64,000 nucleotides of DNA from Saccharibacillus nicotianae (lineage in GTDB: Bacteria > Bacillota > Bacilli > Paenibacillales > Paenibacillaceae): the NCBI RefSeq assembly GCF_042681745.1, contig NZ_JBHUGF010000010.1:2728001-2792000 (forward strand), in the 5' to 3' direction. The notes under the pieces are model-generated. The model saw only the letters and a list, made by a program, of their open reading frames with translations, was not told where the DNA came from and made no database searches. Position numbers and translations under genes: made by a program. Position 1 is the stretch's first letter, and each line of letters opens with the position of its first letter. Of the stretch, positions 62,852 to 64,000 are shown piece by piece.

Positions 62852-63349
62852 ATGTCTGGAAGACAACCCGATGAAATGCAAGATTTAACATTGCTTGGCA
62901 ATCAAGGTACCAAATACAATTTTGAATACGATCCAAGTATTCTTGAAAATTTTGATAATAAACATCCTTATCGTGATTATTTCGTCAAATTCAACTGCCC
63001 TGAATTTACAAGCCTGTGCCCGATTACAGGACAGCCCGACTTTGCCACAATCTATATCAGTTATATCCCTGATCAGAAAATGGTAGAAAGTAAATCACTC
63101 AAGCTCTATCTATTCAGTTTCCGTAATCATGGTGATTTCCATGAGGATTGTATGAATATTATTTTGAACGATCTTGTTAAATTAATGGACCCTCGTTATA
63201 TCGAAGTCTGGGGTAAATTCACACCACGTGGTGGCATCTCGATCGATCCGTATACGAACTACGGTAAGCCAGGAACGAAATATGAACAAATGGCTGAACA
63301 TCGTATGATGAATCATGATATGTATCCAGAAACGATTGATAATCGTTAA
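62852..63349 (+). CDS. queF: NADPH-dependent preQ0 reductase QueF
   Basis: QueF reduces the nitrile of preQ0 to the amine preQ1. The 165-residue single-domain (YkvM type) protein has the catalytic Cys in FTSLCPITGQPDFATIYISY (about residue 51-70) and the SLKLYLFSFRNHGDFHED motif that holds the QueF fingerprint. AGAGGAGA precedes the ATG. It ends the operon at the terminator 63368-63395. Confidence 0.97.
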   Translation: MSGRQPDEMQDLTLLGNQGTKYNFEYDPSILENFDNKHPYRDYFVKFNCPEFTSLCPITGQPDFATIYISYIPDQKMVESKSLKLYLFSFRNHGDFHEDCMNIILNDLVKLMDPRYIEVWGKFTPRGGISIDPYTNYGKPGTKYEQMAEHRMMNHDMYPETIDNR

Positions 63350-63367
63350 AACTTAAAAGTTATATTT

Positions 63368-63396
63368 AAGCTAATGCTAACCAGCATTAGCTTTTT
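63368..63396 (+). terminator. Terminator of the que operon
   Basis: aagctaatgct (63368-63378) and agcattagctt (63383-63393) pair perfectly with a short loop; TTTTTT follows. Confidence 0.9.
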
Positions 63397-63554
63397 TATA
63401 ATTTGAATCAAATTTTACATTAAGCACAGCAACCGAAAAAATTACTCACTTCATTTTGGGGAATTTGTTATATTAAAGTAAATTATAATTACTAATAACT
63501 GTTTGAATTTGTATACTAGCTTCAATGATTTCAAAATGAAGGGTAGTGATCGAA

Positions 63555-64000
63555 TTGAAAAGAAAGAGTGATCTTTTTTCGAGAGCTGTAAGTTCAACTC
63601 ATTTTAGTTATGATGATACAAAGAAAACACCAATAACCTCTGCATCAATTTCCAAAACTTCATATTCTAAATCTAGTTCAAGTCCACATGTATCTATACT
63701 ACAATTGCAAAAAATTTTAGGAAATCAGCATCTAAAAGAATTAACTTTAAAAAATCAATTATCTACTTCTAAAGAAACGATTCAGCGCATAATAGATACT
63801 AAGACAGGTGAAGAAGTTCCTGTCAATTGGGACAATATTACTGAAGAAGAATTTAATTTGATTAAACACAATATGAACGAAAATATCTGGAAACTAGACG
63901 ACAATGACCTGAATCAGCTAAGGACAACTGTTAGCCGTTTAGAATATGAAAAAAATAAAAATAATCCTATTAATCCTGATACTTGGTTTAACCAGCTTCA
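63555..64000 (+). CDS. N-terminal part of a DUF4157/eCIS-effector-like protein
   Basis: The frame is open from the TTG at 63555 to the window edge (about 149 residues seen). GAAGGG lies about 11 bases upstream; an in-frame GTG at 63546 is too close to it. After a basic start and a Ser/Thr-rich stretch (residues 15-45) comes VSILQLQKILGNQHLKEL (about 49-66). This LQ..xGN pattern marks the N-terminus of many Firmicute proteins with DUF4157 and toxin domains linked to contractile injection systems. The rest that is visible has no motif. The C-terminal function lies outside the window. Confidence 0.6.
   Translation, partial: MKRKSDLFSRAVSSTHFSYDDTKKTPITSASISKTSYSKSSSSPHVSILQLQKILGNQHLKELTLKNQLSTSKETIQRIIDTKTGEEVPVNWDNITEEEFNLIKHNMNENIWKLDDNDLNQLRTTVSRLEYEKNKNNPINPDTWFNQL

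Noticed and set aside
1..64000. tRNA, rRNA, CRISPR arrays or insertion sequences
   Set aside because: I found no cloverleaf-like, repeat-spacer or transposase-type sequence by reading; a covariance-model search would be needed to exclude a missed tRNA.

Overview
The window is low-GC Gram-positive chromosome and reads as Paenibacillus or a close relative (Paenibacillaceae). The clues are Bacillus-type ribosome binding sites, the tsaE-tsaB-rimI-tsaD block beside a YdiF-type ABC-F gene, moaC and tatAC (as around ydiB-ydiJ in Bacillus subtilis, but with no rex gene), a PBSX-type tail gene order, and a preQ1-I riboswitch ahead of queCDEF. The genus is an inference from style and synteny, not from a search.

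Layout. 1-2740: the N-terminal part of a very large Ser/Thr kinase-ATPase, translationally coupled to a polytopic membrane protein. 3095-6135: Tat translocase (tatC, tatA), molybdenum cofactor genes (mogA/moaB type, moaC) and 5-formyl-THF cyclo-ligase, all on the minus strand. 6380-8323: an ABC-F ATPase. 8324-8981: an intergenic stretch with a dense DnaA-box cluster. 8982-11868: the t6A tRNA modification operon (tsaE, tsaB, rimI, tsaD). 12029-20270: cardiolipin synthase, a two-gene ABC exporter, and glutamate synthase large subunit with a long structured leader. 20859-30889: single housekeeping genes (UPF0173 hydrolase, SleB-type hydrolase, thpR, a 2-hydroxyacid dehydrogenase, a flavin oxidoreductase plus dGTPase pair) and a peptide ABC transporter without ATPase genes. 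31352-33262: a secreted 5'-nucleotidase with a LysM anchor.

33611-51401 is the main accessory element. It is a complete contractile-tail locus (tail terminator, sheath, tube, tail assembly chaperone with a -1 frameshift, tape measure, hub and baseplate genes, fibre, two holins, GH25 muramidase). It is controlled by an ArpU-type activator and a divergent XRE repressor plus ImmA/IrrE-type metalloprotease pair. There is no capsid, portal, terminase, integrase or replication gene, so I read it as an R-type tailocin (phage tail-like bacteriocin) descended from a PBSX-like phage. Four repeated operator-like motifs lie between repressor and activator, and a LexA-type box sits just beyond the metalloprotease gene.

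51507-60200: GH29 fucosidase, a YdjM-type membrane protein, an M23 lipoprotein, an EcsC-family protein, a coiled-coil membrane protein next to an AIM24 protein, several small unknowns, and a FosB-like thiol transferase fused to a cysteine-rich N-terminal domain. 60268-63349: a preQ1-I riboswitch and queC-queD-queE-queF, which make preQ1 for queuosine. 63555-64000: the start of a protein whose N-terminus resembles that of DUF4157/eCIS-type effectors. I saw no tRNA, rRNA, CRISPR or insertion sequence.
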